Below are positions 9,275 through 18,816 of a stretch of 64,000 nucleotides of DNA, piece after piece. Where the stretch lies: the NCBI RefSeq assembly GCF_000014805.1, contig NC_008570.1, forward strand, positions 4,081,501-4,145,500, in the 5' to 3' direction. Below the pieces are notes generated by a model. It was not told the origin of the DNA. It saw only the letters and a list, made by a program, of their open reading frames with translations, and made no database searches. This stretch comes from Aeromonas hydrophila subsp. hydrophila ATCC 7966. GTDB taxonomy: Bacteria > Pseudomonadota > Gammaproteobacteria > Enterobacterales > Aeromonadaceae. The position numbers and the translations under genes were made by a program. Each line of letters opens with the position of its first letter. Position 1 is the stretch's first letter.

Positions 9275-10879
9275 ATGAAAGGATGGAGTCCCCTGCTGGC
9301 CCTGCTGGGCTGTGCCTGTGTCCAGGCTGCCGATGTTCCACCCGGCACCCAGCTCGCTGCCGAACAGGCCGTCGTGCGTCACCTGAAAGACGAACCGGCG
9401 AGCCTGAGCCCGCTCAAGCTGGTCGGCCTGCCCGAGTTGCAGGTACTGCGGGATCTCTACGAGGGGCTGCTGACCCAGGGACCGGACGGCAAGGTGCAGC
9501 CTGGGGTCGCTGCCAGCTGGGACAACCAGGGCAATCAGCGCTTCACCTTCCATCTGCGACCGGATGCCCGCTGGTCCAACGGCGATCCCGTGCAGGCCGC
9601 CGACTTCGTCTACGGCTGGCGCAAACTGGTCGATCCCAAAGAGGCCGCCACCTTTGCATGGTTTGCCCAGCTGGCCCGCTTCGACAAGGTGGATGAGATC
9701 GTGGCCGGCAAGCTGCCCCCCGCAGAGCTCGGAGTGAAGGCCCTCGACCAGCATACCCTGCAGGTGACTCTCTCCCAGCCGGTGCCCTACTTCCTGAGCC
9801 TGCTGACCCACCCCAGCCTGTCGCCGCTGCATCGCGCCAGCATGGAGCAATACGGCAACCAGTGGACCCAGCCCGGCAAGCTGGTCGGCAACGGCGCCTT
9901 CGTGCTGAGTCACCGGGTGGTGAACGAGAAGCTGGAGCTGACCCCCAACCCCTACTACTGGGATCGCGCCCATACCGTGCTGACCAAGGTCACCTTCGTA
10001 CCCATCAACCAAGAGAGCGCGGCCACCAACCGCTACCTGGCCGGCGACCTGCACATCACCGAATCCTTCCCCAAGGAGCAGTATCACAAGCTGATGCAGC
10101 AGATCCCGGGCGAGGTCTATACCCCGGATCAGCTCGGCACCTACTACTACGCCTTCAATACCCAGCGCGCCCCCCTCAACGACGTACGGGTGCGCAAGGC
10201 GCTCTCCTACACCATCGACCGTGGCCTCATCGCCAGCAAGATCCTGGGCACCGGAGAAAAACCTGCCTATCACTTCACCCCGGACGTGGTTGCCGGCTTC
10301 GAGCCCAAGGCCAACCTGCTCTCCAGCAGCAGTCAGCAGGAGCTGGACGACAAGGCCAGAGCCCTGCTCAAGGAGGCGGGCTACGGCCCGACCAACCCGC
10401 TCAAGCTGACCCTGCTCTACAACACGGCCGAGGTACACAAGAAGATGGCGCTGGCCATCGCCAACCTGTGGAAACAGAAGCTGGGAGCCCGGGTCGAGCT
10501 CACCAACCAGGAGTGGAAAACCTATCTCGACAGCCGCCAGAGCGGGGAGTTCGAGGTGATCCGCTCCTCCTGGGTGGCCGACTACAACGACCCGTCCGCC
10601 TTCCTCGGCCTGTGGGGCTCCCACCACAGCGGCAACATGGCCCGTTTCGCCAACGCCGGCTACGATGCCCTGCTGGCCAAGGCTGCCAACAGCCAGGATC
10701 CCCGTGAACGGGCCCGCCTGTTCGATGAGGCCGAAACCATACTGCAGGACGAGGCGCCCATCGCCCCCATCTATCAGTACACCAACGCCCGGCTGATCAA
10801 GCCCTGGCTCAAGGGCTATCCCATCAACAATCCGGAAGACGTGGCCTACAGCCGCCAACTCTACCTCGTCAAACACTGA
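9275..10879 (+). CDS. Peptide ABC transporter substrate-binding protein, OppA/MppA family
   Basis: A 534-residue periplasmic binding protein (SBP_bac_5 fold). The signal peptide is MKGWSPLLALLGCACVQA-AD; the LLGC could alternatively act as a lipobox. The family signature FHLRPDARWSNGDPVQAADFVYGWRK is seen near residues 90-115. The length matches OppA. No oppBCDF permease genes lie nearby, so the protein must work with a transporter encoded elsewhere or, like MppA, bind a special peptide such as murein tripeptide. The gene ends in a GC hairpin at 10886. Confidence 0.88.
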   Translation: MKGWSPLLALLGCACVQAADVPPGTQLAAEQAVVRHLKDEPASLSPLKLVGLPELQVLRDLYEGLLTQGPDGKVQPGVAASWDNQGNQRFTFHLRPDARWSNGDPVQAADFVYGWRKLVDPKEAATFAWFAQLARFDKVDEIVAGKLPPAELGVKALDQHTLQVTLSQPVPYFLSLLTHPSLSPLHRASMEQYGNQWTQPGKLVGNGAFVLSHRVVNEKLELTPNPYYWDRAHTVLTKVTFVPINQESAATNRYLAGDLHITESFPKEQYHKLMQQIPGEVYTPDQLGTYYYAFNTQRAPLNDVRVRKALSYTIDRGLIASKILGTGEKPAYHFTPDVVAGFEPKANLLSSSSQQELDDKARALLKEAGYGPTNPLKLTLLYNTAEVHKKMALAIANLWKQKLGARVELTNQEWKTYLDSRQSGEFEVIRSSWVADYNDPSAFLGLWGSHHSGNMARFANAGYDALLAKAANSQDPRERARLFDEAETILQDEAPIAPIYQYTNARLIKPWLKGYPINNPEDVAYSRQLYLVKH

Positions 10880-10885
10880 CCCTGT

Positions 10886-10915
10886 GGGGGCCGGCCATGC
10901 CGGCTCCCTCTCTTC
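10886..10915 (+). terminator. GC hairpin after the OppA-like gene
   Basis: GGGGGCCGGC / GCCGGCTCCC, with one G-T pair, is followed by a pyrimidine-rich TCTCTTCCCC rather than a clean T-run. It is a possible weak terminator. Confidence 0.4.
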
Positions 10916-10991
10916 CCCTGTTCATGCTCAAGTTTTCGGCATAGAATGCCGCCCTTTCAGACAACCACACCCCTCAGTCACCGATGTTGTT

Positions 10992-11303
10992 ATGCGCTAT
11001 TTATTGATGATCGCCCTGCTGGCGGCCCTGCCCGTCCAGGCGGCCAGCGAGGCACAATGCCGCCAGGCCTTCACCGAGTGGATGCTGGCCCAGCACAAGC
11101 AGTTCAGCGACCGCAAGGCCAGCAAGATGGAGCGGCGCAGCGCGGAGCGGGCCATCGATCAGGTGCGCAGCGAGTTCTCGAAGCGGGAGAGCTTCTGTCA
11201 GGCCATGGAGTGGGTGGAACACAACCGGGATCAGGATCCCCGCTTCACCCCGCGGATCGGGGAGATCCACGACTTCACCCCGCCGGCCGACTCGCCGTCA
11301 TGA
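10992..11303 (+). CDS. Small secreted protein of unknown function
   Basis: A 103-residue protein with signal peptide MRYLLMIALLAALPVQA-AS, then a charged helical domain with two Cys (EAQCRQAF and SFCQAMEW) that could form a disulfide. I place the start at the ATG at 10992, because it opens a clean signal peptide. I do not recognise the family. It ends directly in a strong terminator. Confidence 0.7.
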   Translation: MRYLLMIALLAALPVQAASEAQCRQAFTEWMLAQHKQFSDRKASKMERRSAERAIDQVRSEFSKRESFCQAMEWVEHNRDQDPRFTPRIGEIHDFTPPADSPS

Positions 11304-11335
11304 AAAAAGCCCCGAACCTGCGTTCGGGGCTTTTT
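11304..11335. terminator. Bidirectional terminator
   Basis: Fourteen-bp stem AAAAAGCCCCGAAC / GTTCGGGGCTTTTT with a four-base loop, starting one base after the stop of the small secreted protein. It also faces the convergent DUF4426 gene. Confidence 0.92.
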
Positions 11336-11357
11336 CTGGGCATGACAGGTACCGATA

Positions 11358-11777
11358 TCAATCGACGTAGAAGGTCTGCTGGAAAGTCAGCGTCTGCTGC
11401 TGTCCCTCCCCCATGATCTTCAGGGTGAACTGGTAGGTATCCTCGTTGCGGTAGGGCAGCACCGCCAGATAGTAGATGGCATCCCCCTCCTTGACCTCCT
11501 GGAAGCTCAGGTTGCGGATGGTGCCGGTGAGGTTCTTGGCCTCGCCGCTGATCCCCACCGCCTGGGCGACCCCCTGCTTGTTCTGCACCGCAATGTTGAC
11601 GATGCCGTTGTAGCGGCTGCGCTCCAAGCCGTAGGCCTTGGCCACCTCGGGGGTGAGGAAGCTGGAGTTGAAGGCGCTGTAGTGCACCTGCCAGGGGCCC
11701 AGTTCCTTCATCTGTTCGGCCCGCAGGGGCAAGGTCAGCAGCAGTGCCAGCAGGCAGCTTATCCAGGCTGTTTTCAT
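11358..11777 (-). CDS. DUF4426 domain-containing periplasmic protein
   Basis: A 139-residue exported protein with signal peptide ending in ...LPLRAEQ. The conserved segment GPWQVHYSAFNSSFLTPEVA and a predicted all-beta body match DUF4426 proteins, which often lie next to yggU/yggT in gammaproteobacteria. No function is known. It is the last gene of the proC-yggT-yggU-DUF4426 run, 18 bases after yggU. Confidence 0.82.
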   Translation of the reverse strand: MKTAWISCLLALLLTLPLRAEQMKELGPWQVHYSAFNSSFLTPEVAKAYGLERSRYNGIVNIAVQNKQGVAQAVGISGEAKNLTGTIRNLSFQEVKEGDAIYYLAVLPYRNEDTYQFTLKIMGEGQQQTLTFQQTFYVD

Positions 11778-11795
11778 GGTGTCATCCTTCTCGTG

Positions 11796-12095
11796 TTAAC
11801 CCTGATTGTCCAGCAGGGCACTGACCTCGGCGGGGATCTGCCTGGGCGCCTCGATGGCGACCGTCTTGTGCCGTCCCAGCTCCCCCCGCACGATACGAAC
11901 CTGCCCCTTGGCCACCTTGAACTGCTTGGCCAGATACTTGATCAAGTGGCTGTTGGCCTGGCCATCCACCGGCGGCGCCGTGATGGCCACTTTCAACTCT
12001 TCTCCATGCAATCCGACGATCTGATCCCGACTCGCCTTGGGCTGGATCATCAGATGCATTATCAGCTCATCCCCTTCCCGCAGGACGGCTGCCAT
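11796..12095 (-). CDS. yggU: YggU family protein (DUF167)
   Basis: A 99-residue protein of the DUF167/YggU family, with [10 protein letters not shown] near residue 17 and APPVDGQAN near 40. The start ATG overlaps the stop of yggT by one base (TGATG), so translation is coupled. The family structure is known but the role is not. The gene stays with yggT and proC across gammaproteobacteria. Confidence 0.88.
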   Translation of the reverse strand: MAAVLREGDELIMHLMIQPKASRDQIVGLHGEELKVAITAPPVDGQANSHLIKYLAKQFKVAKGQVRIVRGELGRHKTVAIEAPRQIPAEVSALLDNQG

Positions 12096-12646
12096 CAAAT
12101 CACCCACCACAGCTGGCCGAACAGATCGCCCAACAGATAGTTTATGGCCTGCAGCCCGATAAAGGCGACCAGCACGGAGAGATCCAGCCCGCCCAGTGCC
12201 GGCAGAATGCGGCGGATGGGGGCCAGGAAAGGCTCGGTCAGCTGGTGCATCACGTATTCGATGGGGTTGCGACCCTGGCTGACCCAGCTCAGGATGGCGC
12301 GGATCAGCAGCACCCAGAAAATCATGGAGCCGGCCTTCTTCAGCACGGTGAGGCCGGCAAACAGGCTGAGGGTGAGCCAGTCGGCCAGCAGCACGTTCAT
12401 GCTCTTGAGCAACGCCAGCTTGGCGAAGGCGATGATGATGGCCAGCAGCACAGAGGCCATGTCCAGCCCGCCAAACCCGGGAATGACCCGGCGCAGCGGC
12501 ACCACCAGCGGATTGGTCAGCTTGACCACCATCTGGCTCATGGGGTTGTAGAAGTCTGCGCGGGCCCACTGCAGCCAGACGCGCAACAGCACCACCATGA
12601 GATAGAGGTCAAAAATCGTGTTAATCAGAAAGTAAGCAGTGTTCAT
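12095..12646 (-). CDS. yggT: YggT family membrane protein
   Basis: A 183-residue integral membrane protein with two copies of the YggT module. Each has a membrane helix, a WxxxxSPxN-like loop ([23 protein letters not shown]), an amphipathic IRRxLPxxGGLDLS turn, and another helix. Start at MNTAYFL, because upstream in-frame residues are non-homologous and cross the proC gap. YggT proteins are linked to osmotic and K+ phenotypes in E. coli. The gene lies about 40 bases downstream of proC on the same strand. Confidence 0.88.
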   Translation of the reverse strand: MNTAYFLINTIFDLYLMVVLLRVWLQWARADFYNPMSQMVVKLTNPLVVPLRRVIPGFGGLDMASVLLAIIIAFAKLALLKSMNVLLADWLTLSLFAGLTVLKKAGSMIFWVLLIRAILSWVSQGRNPIEYVMHQLTEPFLAPIRRILPALGGLDLSVLVAFIGLQAINYLLGDLFGQLWWVI

Positions 12647-12686
12647 CTGGGCTCCAGGTTGAGACAGAGAGTAAGAGAAATCGGGT

Positions 12687-13511
12687 TCAGAACAGGGTTT
12701 CCATTTCGCCGGCCCGGGCAACGGCCGCCTGCATGGCGTGTGCCGTCAACGGCATCAGTCCCTGCTGCTGGAAAGTCTTGATCGCCTCGGCGGTGGTGCC
12801 GCCCTTGCTGGTCACCTGCTCGCGCAGGGTCTGCAGCGACAGCTCGGGATTCTGCTCGACCATGGCGGCCGCACCAAGGGCGGTCTGCTGCACTAGCAGG
12901 CGGGCCTGCTCGGGGGAGAAGCCCATGGCCTCGGCCTCCTCGGCGATGGCCTGCATGAACAGGAAGAAATAAGCAGGTGCACTGCCGGCCGCGGCGATGA
13001 CGCCGTTGATGGCGGACTCCTGCTCCACCCAGAGGGTTTTGCCCACCGCCTGCATCATCTGCTCGGCCAGCGCGCGGTCAGCCTGCTCGATGCCGGGCGG
13101 GGCGTACAGCCCGGTCATCCCCAGCCCCAGCAGAGAGGGGGTGTTCGGCATGGTGCGGATGATCCGGCCATGGCCGCCCGCCATCTCGGCCAGCCGCGCC
13201 ACCTTGATGCCGGCGGCGATGGAGATGAGCAGCTTGCCCTCCAGCGTGCCCAGCTGTTCCACCAGCGCGCTCAGCATGGCGGCCATCAGCTGCGGCTTGA
13301 CCGCCAGCACGACCACCTCCGCCGCCCGGACTGCCTCGGCGTTGTCCTGGGTGATGCGGATGCCGTAGTCGTTGGCCAGCGCATCCAGCTTGGGCCGACT
13401 GGGGTTGGCGGCGATGATCCGGTCGGCCGGATAGCCCGCCTGAACCAGACCGGCAATGATACTGCGGCTCATGTTGCCCGCCCCGATAAAGGCGAGGATT
13501 CTATGCTGCAT
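12687..13511 (-). CDS. proC: Pyrroline-5-carboxylate reductase
   Basis: Last step of proline synthesis: NAD(P)H-dependent reduction of pyrroline-5-carboxylate. The Rossmann motif FIGAGNMSRSI is at residues 8-18. The C-terminal signature SKGGTTAEAIKTFQQQGL fits the P5CR family, and the length of about 274 residues is typical. I start at the ATG at 13511; a TTG lies one codon upstream. It probably leads the proC-yggT-yggU-DUF4426 operon and follows yggS by 58 bases. Confidence 0.95.
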   Translation of the reverse strand: MQHRILAFIGAGNMSRSIIAGLVQAGYPADRIIAANPSRPKLDALANDYGIRITQDNAEAVRAAEVVVLAVKPQLMAAMLSALVEQLGTLEGKLLISIAAGIKVARLAEMAGGHGRIIRTMPNTPSLLGLGMTGLYAPPGIEQADRALAEQMMQAVGKTLWVEQESAINGVIAAAGSAPAYFFLFMQAIAEEAEAMGFSPEQARLLVQQTALGAAAMVEQNPELSLQTLREQVTSKGGTTAEAIKTFQQQGLMPLTAHAMQAAVARAGEMETLF

Positions 13512-13569
13512 CAAACGCTCCTGTTACCTGAAAAAAGCACTGCCCGATGCATCGCATCCCGGGCCTTGC

Positions 13570-14271
13570 TCATGAATAGTCGCGGGCACCGAAGATGGCG
13601 GTACCGATCCGCACCATGGTGCTGCCGTGGCCGATCGCCAGTTCGAGATCCTCGGTCATCCCCATCGAGAGGGTGTCGACGCCCGGGTATTGTTGCGCAA
13701 GCTCGGTGAACAGAGTCTGCATGCGCACCATCTGAGCGGCCAGCACCGCCTCGTCGCTGGTGTGCTCCGGAATCGCCATCAGGCCGCGCAGCCGCAGCCG
13801 TTCACAGCGGGAAACCAGTTCGGCCAGGCGGAAAATCTCTTGCTCCGACGTTCCGGATTTGCTGCTCTCTCCGCTAATATTGATTTGCAGACAGACATTT
13901 AGCGGCGCGAGCCCACTCGGGCGCTGATTGTTCAGGCGTTCGATCAGCTTCTCTCTGTCCACGCTCTGCACCCAGTCGAAGCGCTCGGCCACCAGCTTGG
14001 ATTTGTTCGATTGCAGCGGGCCGATAAAGTGCCACTCTATGTCTGCACAGGCCCCTTGCTCACGCAGGGTATCTATCTTGGTCGCCGCTTCCTGGGCGTA
14101 GGATTCGCCAAAGCGGCGCTGGCCGGCGGCATAGGCCTCGCAAACGGCCTCCAGCGGTTTGGTCTTGCTGACCGCCAGCAGCTGGATGTGATCGCGGCTT
14201 CGGCCCGCGCGACTGGCGGCTTGTACAATACGTTCCTTGACCTGAAGCAGGTGCTCGGCAATCTGGTTCAT
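13570..14271 (-). CDS. yggS: YggS family PLP homeostasis protein
   Basis: A 233-residue single-domain TIM-barrel protein that carries PLP on the Lys of LLAVSKTKP and controls cellular PLP balance without a known catalytic turnover. The conserved HFIGPLQSNK and the phosphate-binding SMGMTEDLELAI are present. It is divergent from pilT with a 39-base gap, an arrangement common in Pseudomonas, Vibrio and Aeromonas. Confidence 0.95.
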   Translation of the reverse strand: MNQIAEHLLQVKERIVQAASRAGRSRDHIQLLAVSKTKPLEAVCEAYAAGQRRFGESYAQEAATKIDTLREQGACADIEWHFIGPLQSNKSKLVAERFDWVQSVDREKLIERLNNQRPSGLAPLNVCLQINISGESSKSGTSEQEIFRLAELVSRCERLRLRGLMAIPEHTSDEAVLAAQMVRMQTLFTELAQQYPGVDTLSMGMTEDLELAIGHGSTMVRIGTAIFGARDYS

Positions 14272-14310
14272 GTTTCGTTAGTGATCTTGTGATGGGAGAA
14301 TGACAAATCT

Positions 14311-15345
14311 ATGGATATCACAGAGTTATTGGCTTTCAGTGTAAAACATAAAGCCTCGGATCTACACCTCTCGGCCGGGGTTCCCCCGATGATCAGGGTT
14401 GATGGCGAGGTTCGCAAGATCAATTTGCCCGCCCTGGAACACCGGGAAGTGCACGCCCTCATCTACGACATCATGAACGACCACCAGCGCAAGGAACTGG
14501 AAGAGAACTTCGAGGTGGACTTCTCGTTCGAGGTGCCGAACCTCGCCCGCTTCCGGGTCAACGCCTTCCAGCAGGCGCGCGGCTCCGGCGCGGTATTTCG
14601 GACCATCCCCAGCACGGTGCTGAGCCTCGAAGATCTGGACGCCCCGGAGATCTTTCGCAAGATTGCCGAATACCCGCGCGGCCTGGTGCTGGTGACCGGC
14701 CCGACCGGCTCGGGTAAATCCACCACCCTGGCGGCCATGGTCAACTACATCAACGAGAACTTTCATCACCACATCCTCACCATCGAGGATCCCATCGAAT
14801 TCGTGCACGAGAACAAGCGCTGCCTGGTGAACCAGCGGGAAGTACACCGCGATACCAAGAGCTTCAGCAACGCCCTGCGCTCGGCGCTGCGGGAAGACCC
14901 GGACATCATCCTGGTGGGCGAGATGCGTGACCTGGAGACCATTCGCCTCGCCATGACCGCGGCCGAAACCGGCCACCTGGTGTTCGGCACCCTGCACACC
15001 TCGTCGGCCGCCAAGACCATCGACCGGATCATCGACGTCTTCCCCGGTGCGGAAAAAGACATGGTGCGCTCCATGCTCTCCGAGTCGCTGCGGGCGGTCA
15101 TCTCCCAGACCCTGCTCAAGCGCATCGGTGGCGGCCGGGTGGCGGCCCACGAGATCATGATGGGTATTCCCGCCGTGCGTAACCTCATCCGGGAAGACAA
15201 GATTGCCCAGCTCTACTCGGTGATCCAGACCGGGATGACCCACGGCATGCAGACCATGGACCAGAGCCTCAAGCAATTGGTAAGCCGCGGCGTAGTGGCG
15301 GCGCTGGATGCCAAGGCCAAGGCGGTTGATCCCAACACCATCTAA
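14311..15345 (+). CDS. pilT: Type IV pilus retraction ATPase PilT
   Basis: A hexameric cytoplasmic motor that depolymerises type IV pili. The 344 residues are full length: a PAS-like N-terminal domain, then a RecA-like ATPase with Walker A GPTGSGKST at 130-138, Walker B ILVGEMRD, and the Asp/His boxes. The retraction signature AIRNLIRE is seen as AVRNLIRED. It is followed by pilU 28 bases later. Confidence 0.97.
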   Translation: MDITELLAFSVKHKASDLHLSAGVPPMIRVDGEVRKINLPALEHREVHALIYDIMNDHQRKELEENFEVDFSFEVPNLARFRVNAFQQARGSGAVFRTIPSTVLSLEDLDAPEIFRKIAEYPRGLVLVTGPTGSGKSTTLAAMVNYINENFHHHILTIEDPIEFVHENKRCLVNQREVHRDTKSFSNALRSALREDPDIILVGEMRDLETIRLAMTAAETGHLVFGTLHTSSAAKTIDRIIDVFPGAEKDMVRSMLSESLRAVISQTLLKRIGGGRVAAHEIMMGIPAVRNLIREDKIAQLYSVIQTGMTHGMQTMDQSLKQLVSRGVVAALDAKAKAVDPNTI

Positions 15346-15373
15346 CCACGACGAATCTAGGGAAGGAGTCGTT

Positions 15374-16483
15374 ATGAATCTGGATGTCCTGCTGACCGAG
15401 CTGGTCGCCCGCAAAGGCTCGGATCTGTTCATCACGGTCGGCACGCCGCCGACCCTCAAGGTCAACGGCCATCTGCAGTCGCTGGCAGAAGCCCCCCTCG
15501 ACAAGGCAAGGGCGCTGGCGCTGGTCAAGGAGACCCTGAGCCAGGAGCACTTCGAGCGCTATCTGCATACCAAGGAGGCCAACTACGCCATCCACCGCGA
15601 GGAGCTTGGCCGCTTTCGGGTCAGCGCCTTCTGGCAGCAGGAGCTGCCGGGCATGGTGCTGCGCCGTATCGAGACCCGCATCCCCACCTTCGACGAGCTG
15701 GCGCTGCCCCCCATCCTGCAGGAGATCGCCCTGGCCAAGCGCGGGTTAGTGCTGTTCGTCGGTGCCACCGGCGCCGGCAAATCCACCACCCAGGCGGCCA
15801 TGATCGGCTATCGCAACCAGCATGTGGACGGCCACATCCTGACGGTGGAAGATCCGGTGGAGTTCGTGCATCAGCACGGCCGCAGCCTGATCACCCAGCG
15901 CGAGGTGGGCATAGACACAGCGTCGTTCGACGTGGCGCTGAAAAGCTCGCTGCGCCAGGCCCCTGACGTGATCCTGATCGGTGAAATCCGCAGCCAGGAG
16001 ACCATGGAGTTTGCCCTGCAGTTTGCCGAGACTGGCCACCTCTGCCTCGCCACCCTGCACGCCAACAATGCCAACCAGGCGCTGGACCGCATCCTGCACC
16101 TGGTCCCTCAGGAGAAGCACCGCCAGTTCCTGTTCGATCTCTCCTTCAACCTGCGTGCCATCGTGGCCCAGCAACTGCTGCCCAGCCTGGACGGTCGCCG
16201 TCGCTGTGCGGCCTTCGAGGTGCTGCTCAACACCCCGCTCATCACCGATATCATCCGCAAGGGGGAGATGCACCGGCTCAAGGAGGTGATGACCAAGTCC
16301 ACCGAGCTCGGCATGCAGACCTTCGATCAGGCGCTGTTCGCCCTGTTCTGTGCCGGCCAAATTGGCTACAGTGAGGCCCTTGCCCATGCCGACTCGGCCA
16401 ACGACCTGCGACTGCTGATCAAGCTGTCGGGGCGCGAGCAGCTGGGTGCAGGCACTCTCGACAACGTCACCCTGGATGAATGA
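15374..16483 (+). CDS. pilU: PilT/PilU family type IV pilus ATPase
   Basis: A 369-residue PilT paralogue that helps PilT retract pili. Walker A GATGAGKST lies at 130-138 and Walker B is ILIGEIRS. The start is the ATG at 15374, preceded by GGAAGGAG; upstream in-frame codons overlap the end of pilT and are not used. The Asp and Glu box residues are preserved, so it should hydrolyse ATP. It forms an operon with pilT. Confidence 0.95.
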   Translation: MNLDVLLTELVARKGSDLFITVGTPPTLKVNGHLQSLAEAPLDKARALALVKETLSQEHFERYLHTKEANYAIHREELGRFRVSAFWQQELPGMVLRRIETRIPTFDELALPPILQEIALAKRGLVLFVGATGAGKSTTQAAMIGYRNQHVDGHILTVEDPVEFVHQHGRSLITQREVGIDTASFDVALKSSLRQAPDVILIGEIRSQETMEFALQFAETGHLCLATLHANNANQALDRILHLVPQEKHRQFLFDLSFNLRAIVAQQLLPSLDGRRRCAAFEVLLNTPLITDIIRKGEMHRLKEVMTKSTELGMQTFDQALFALFCAGQIGYSEALAHADSANDLRLLIKLSGREQLGAGTLDNVTLDE

Positions 16484-16514
16484 GGGGCGTGCGTCACCGC
16501 TATAAAGGATCGTT

Positions 16515-17288
16515 ATGCTGATTGTGGTTTCCCCGGCCAAGACGCTGGACTACGAGTCGCCGCTGGTGACTTCCCGTTTCACCCAACCCGAGCTGCTGGA
16601 CCACTCCGCCGAGCTGATCGGCCGGGCCCGCCAGCTGAGCCCGGACCAGATCGCCAGCCTGATGAAGATCAGCGACAAGCTGGCCGGCCTCAATGCCGCC
16701 CGCTTTGCCGACTGGCAACCCGACTTCAGCCCGGCCAACGCCCGCCAGGCGCTGCTGGCCTTCAAGGGGGATGTCTACACTGGGCTGGCGGTGGAGGATT
16801 TCAGCGAGGCAGATCTCGACTTCGCCCAGGCACACTTGCGCATGCTCTCCGGTCTCTACGGGGTGCTGCGTCCGCTCGATCTGATGATGCCTTACCGGCT
16901 GGAGATGGGGATCCGCCTCGACAACGGGCGTGGCAAGGACCTCTACCAGTTCTGGGGCGACATCATCACCGCCCACCTGAATAAGGCGCTGGCCGCTCAG
17001 GGAGACGAGGTGCTGATCAATCTCGCCTCCGACGAGTACTTCAAGTCGGTACGTCCCAAGGCCCTGCAGGGGCGCATCATCACGCCGGTGTTCAAGGACG
17101 AGAAGAACGGCCAGTTCAAGATCATCAGCTTCTACGCCAAGAAGGCGCGCGGCATGATGGCCCGTCACATCATCAAGCACAGACTCACCAAGGTGGAGCA
17201 GCTGACCGGGTTCAACGCCGATGGCTACTACTTCGTAGCGGAAGAGTCCGACGCCAATACCCTGATGTTCAAACGCGCTGAAAATTAA
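16515..17288 (+). CDS. yaaA: Peroxide stress protein YaaA
   Basis: A 257-residue DUF328/YaaA protein. In E. coli it lowers free iron under H2O2 stress and has a DNA-binding helix-hairpin-helix-like fold. Conserved landmarks are [10 protein letters not shown] at the start, [10 protein letters not shown] near residue 115, and [12 protein letters not shown] near the C-terminus. It lies 31 bases after pilU on the same strand, with a terminator about 75 bases after the stop. Confidence 0.93.
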   Translation: MLIVVSPAKTLDYESPLVTSRFTQPELLDHSAELIGRARQLSPDQIASLMKISDKLAGLNAARFADWQPDFSPANARQALLAFKGDVYTGLAVEDFSEADLDFAQAHLRMLSGLYGVLRPLDLMMPYRLEMGIRLDNGRGKDLYQFWGDIITAHLNKALAAQGDEVLINLASDEYFKSVRPKALQGRIITPVFKDEKNGQFKIISFYAKKARGMMARHIIKHRLTKVEQLTGFNADGYYFVAEESDANTLMFKRAEN

Positions 17289-17364
17289 TTACAACCCGAG
17301 GGAACCAAATTCAGGATCCCCAAGTCTGAATAGGTGAATCCTCTGTTGTAAGCACTTTTTATTG

Positions 17365-17390
17365 GCCGACGTTTATACGTCGGCTTTTTT
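17365..17390 (+). terminator. Terminator of the pilT-pilU-yaaA run
   Basis: Eight-bp stem GCCGACGT / ACGTCGGC, loop TTAT, then six T residues. Confidence 0.88.
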
Positions 17391-17424
17391 CTTTTCTGGC
17401 CCCCGTCGAGTGGGCAGCAGATAG

Positions 17425-17454
17425 CACAACGGCCATCCGGAGATGGCCGTTGTG
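17425..17454 (-). terminator. Hairpin downstream of srmB
   Basis: Perfect 13-bp inverted repeat CACAACGGCCATC / GATGGCCGTTGTG with loop CGGA, immediately after the srmB stop. There is no T-run on the srmB strand, so it may protect the 3' end rather than terminate. Confidence 0.5.
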
Positions 17455-17464
17455 GCGGGCAGGC

Positions 17465-18688
17465 TTACTTCTTTTTCTTCTTGGCCGACTTCTTCTTGTC
17501 GTCCTTCGGCTTTTTCTTCTTCACCGGCACCCGCGCTTCCTTGTGTTTGGGGCGCAGTTCGTCGATCACCCGACGCTTGAGGCGCTCTTCGGTGTAACGC
17601 TCGATCTTGGCGACCATCGCCATGTCGTGGGCTTCCACCAGGCTGATGGCGCAACCACGGTTGCCGGCACGGCCGGTGCGGCCGATCCGGTGGACGTAGA
17701 CATCGGCGCCGTAGGGCATGTCATAGTTGATGACATGGCTGACGTTGGGCAGGTCGATGCCGCGGGCGGCCACGTCGGTGGCGATGAGGAAGGGCACTTC
17801 CCCTTCATGGAACTTGCGGATCGACTCGATGCGCTTGCTCTGCTCCATCTCGCCGCGGATCCAGGCGCAGGAGACGCCAGCCGCCTGCAGCTGACCGGAC
17901 AGCTCCGCCAGCCGCTCACGGGTCTTGACGAAGATGATGGCTTTCTGGGTCTCGGGATCTTTCAGGATGTGCACCAGCAGGGCCAGCTTGTGAGCGGCAT
18001 CGTCGGCTAGGTGCACCCACTGGGTGATGGGGCGACGTTCGCTGCGGGGCGGCTCGGCGTGCAGCTCCACCGGCTCCTTCAGGATATCGTTGGCGAACTT
18101 CTCGAGACCGGCCCCTTCCAGGGTGGCGGAGAACAGCATGGTGTGCTTGCGATAACGCGCCTCTTCCACGATGCGGTTCACATCCTTGATGAATCCCATG
18201 TCCAGCATGCGGTCCGCCTCGTCCAGCACCAGTACCTCGATGTCGTGGCTCTCGAACTCCTCTTTCTCGATGTACTCGAGCAGCCGGCCCGGGGTGGCCA
18301 CCACGATGTCGGTGGTTTTGGTCAGGGCCGGCAGTTGCTCTTCATGGCTGACGCCGCCAATGATGGTCTCGATGCTGAGGTTGGTGTGGGCTGCAAGCGC
18401 CTTGGCGTGAGCGGTGACCTGCAGCGCCAGCTCGCGGGTCGGGGTCAGCACCAGCATGCGGCACGGGCCCGGCTTGCGGCGCGGGAAGTCCAGCAGATGC
18501 TGCAGGGCGGGCAGCAGGAAGGCAGCGGTCTTGCCGGTACCGGTCGGCGCGGATGCCAGAATATCGCGGCCGTCCAGGGCTGGCTCCAGCACCATCTGCT
18601 GAATGGTGGTGGGGCGGGAGAAACCCATCTCGGCCAAGGCCCGGTTGAGGGCTGGATTCAGGTCGAAATCATCAAAGGACTGGCTCAT
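17465..18688 (-). CDS. srmB: DEAD-box ATP-dependent RNA helicase SrmB
   Basis: A 407-residue RNA helicase that assists early 50S subunit assembly. Motif I SAPTGTGKT, motif II DEAD in VLDEADRMLDMGF, motif III SAT and motif VI HRIGRTGR are intact. The C-terminus is a lysine-rich tail (KKKKPKDDKKKSAKKKKK) that would bind rRNA. It is divergent from trmN exactly as in E. coli (srmB/yfiC), which supports the SrmB assignment over other DEAD-box proteins. Confidence 0.94.
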   Translation of the reverse strand: MSQSFDDFDLNPALNRALAEMGFSRPTTIQQMVLEPALDGRDILASAPTGTGKTAAFLLPALQHLLDFPRRKPGPCRMLVLTPTRELALQVTAHAKALAAHTNLSIETIIGGVSHEEQLPALTKTTDIVVATPGRLLEYIEKEEFESHDIEVLVLDEADRMLDMGFIKDVNRIVEEARYRKHTMLFSATLEGAGLEKFANDILKEPVELHAEPPRSERRPITQWVHLADDAAHKLALLVHILKDPETQKAIIFVKTRERLAELSGQLQAAGVSCAWIRGEMEQSKRIESIRKFHEGEVPFLIATDVAARGIDLPNVSHVINYDMPYGADVYVHRIGRTGRAGNRGCAISLVEAHDMAMVAKIERYTEERLKRRVIDELRPKHKEARVPVKKKKPKDDKKKSAKKKKK

Positions 18689-18816
18689 GGCAATACTCGG
18701 TCATTAAGGAAACCGCAGATTATAGGCGATTATGTCGTCGGCTCCTATGGCGACTGTGGCTTAGTCGCTATAATCGCCGACCATTTTCTGCGGCGCTGGC
18801 ACAGGACGGGAGTCGG

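Noticed and set aside
9269-10876. 535-codon minus-strand frame across the OppA-like gene
   Set aside because: Shadow frame rich in Gly/Val/Leu repeats without a family; OppA motifs are on the plus strand.
11796-12569. 257-codon frame that contains yggU
   Set aside because: Only the last 99 codons match YggU; the rest lies inside yggT in another frame.
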